Below, one piece after another: positions 12,413-12,604 of a DNA stretch of 12,604 nt. The stretch covers positions 1 through 12,604 of the forward strand of contig MFCJ01000152.1 in the NCBI GenBank assembly GCA_001775255.1, read 5' to 3'. Made by a program: the position numbers and the translations under genes. The DNA is from Candidatus Dadabacteria bacterium RIFCSPHIGHO2_12_FULL_53_21. Lineage in GTDB: Bacteria; Desulfobacterota_D; UBA1144; Nemesobacterales; UBA2774. Position 1 is the stretch's first letter. Every line of letters starts with the position of its first letter. The notes under the pieces were generated by a model. The model was not told the DNA's origin. It made no database searches and was given only the letters and a program-made list of their open reading frames with translations.

Positions 12413-12604
12413 TCAGCGGAAGAGATCGTCTTCCGGATTCCTTATCATCTCCCTCGCGCCCCCGCCCCCCTTTTCAAAGCCGTACCCCCGGACAATTACA
12501 ACGGGCACCGAATCCGCTTTTTCCATGACGAGACCGGCAGCAGAAGCTATCTCGTCGGCGACGGCCATGACAGTCGCGCTCAGGACGAGACCCTTCGAAT
12601 CCTC
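12413..12604 (-). CDS. cofE: coenzyme F420:L-glutamate ligase, C-terminal fragment (partial)
   Basis: The minus strand is open from the window edge to TGA 12413-12415, giving the last 63 residues of a protein that begins outside the window. The stretch SATVMAVADEIASAAGLVM followed by EKADSVPVVIVRGY and the ending REMIRNPEDDLFR is the characteristic C-terminus of CofE/COG1478. That enzyme adds glutamates to F420-0 using GTP in coenzyme F420 synthesis.

The N-terminal GTP- and metal-binding regions lie beyond the edge, so integrity cannot be judged. It precedes the TMTC-like gene on the same strand with a gap of 115 bp that contains that gene's own extended -10 box. A homologue of the F420 ligase fold with another substrate is possible but less likely given the match. 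Confidence 0.85.
   Translation of the reverse strand, partial: EDSKGLVLSATVMAVADEIASAAGLVMEKADSVPVVIVRGYGFEKGGGGAREMIRNPEDDLFR
12417..12435 (-). other. hairpin across the end of cofE
   Basis: CGGAAGA and TCTTCCG pair over a 5-nt loop immediately before the cofE stop codon. No T-run follows on the minus strand, so it may only stabilise the 3' end. The rest of the 115-bp gap to the TMTC-like gene shows no clear terminator. Confidence 0.35.

Noticed and set aside
1..12604. Defence island, mobile element, CRISPR array or biosynthetic cluster
   Set aside because: No transposase, integrase, nuclease, toxin-antitoxin pair, regularly spaced repeats, tRNA or multi-gene operon was found. The genes are single housekeeping or envelope-related units on alternating strands.

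Overview
The window is a stretch of ordinary bacterial chromosome at roughly mid GC. It carries 13 chromosomal genes, plus what may be the last codons of another gene at the left edge. Nothing in it looks like phage, plasmid, transposon, CRISPR, tRNA or rRNA. The mix of an LpxH-like calcineurin phosphatase (Gram-negative lipid A type), CspA, an EpsC-type CysE, a Tat-dependent DUF4159 protein, a polyprenyl-phosphate phosphoribosyltransferase-like UbiA protein, a TMTC-like GT-C/TPR protein and the C-terminus of CofE (coenzyme F420 ligase) suggests an uncultured Gram-negative lineage of the Deltaproteobacteria/Dadabacteria/Tectomicrobia kind. That placement is inference, not something the sequence proves.

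Layout, left to right. 1-30: possible tail of an upstream gene. 108-464 (+): DUF488/YeaO protein, its stop codon overlapping that of the minus-strand LpxH-like phosphoesterase (461-1186, possibly to 1255). 1256-1574: a gene-free leader with a TATAAT box, a hairpin and short direct repeats. 1575-3281 (-): ilvD, with a near-consensus promoter at 3317-3345. 3487-3942 (+): small histidine-rich membrane protein. 4083-5246 (-): class V aminotransferase. 5376-5585 (+): cold-shock protein. 5746-6504 (+): Tat-exported DUF4159 protein. 6543-7337 (-): double-VOC protein. 7338-7747: gene-free stretch with a strong minus-strand terminator. 7748-8158 (+): half-size EamA transporter. 8199-8876 (-): cysE. 8924-9622 (-): glycerophosphodiester phosphodiesterase. 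9673-10554 (+): UbiA-family transferase. 10492-12297 (-): TMTC-like GT-C/TPR protein, overlapping the UbiA gene tail-to-tail by 63 bp. 12413-12604 (-): cofE C-terminus, running off the window.

The genes alternate strand almost one by one, so most are probably transcribed singly and there is no real operon. Functional links are loose. ilvD and cysE serve branched-chain amino acid and cysteine synthesis. The LpxH-like, UbiA, TMTC and GDPD proteins all concern envelope lipids or glycans. CofE points to F420 use. No defence or otherwise new multi-gene system is visible.

The most interesting signals are at the expression level. Genes fall into two classes: those with a good Shine-Dalgarno (csp, VOC, EamA, ilvD, the small membrane protein) and those with none but with a -10-like hexamer only 6-11 nt before the start codon (DUF488, aminotransferase, DUF4159, GDPD, UbiA, TMTC). 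The second class suggests leaderless transcripts. There is also an orphan minus-strand terminator that could end an antisense cysE transcript or a small RNA, and a hairpin in the LpxH-like gene's leader that pairs fully only in minus-strand RNA.
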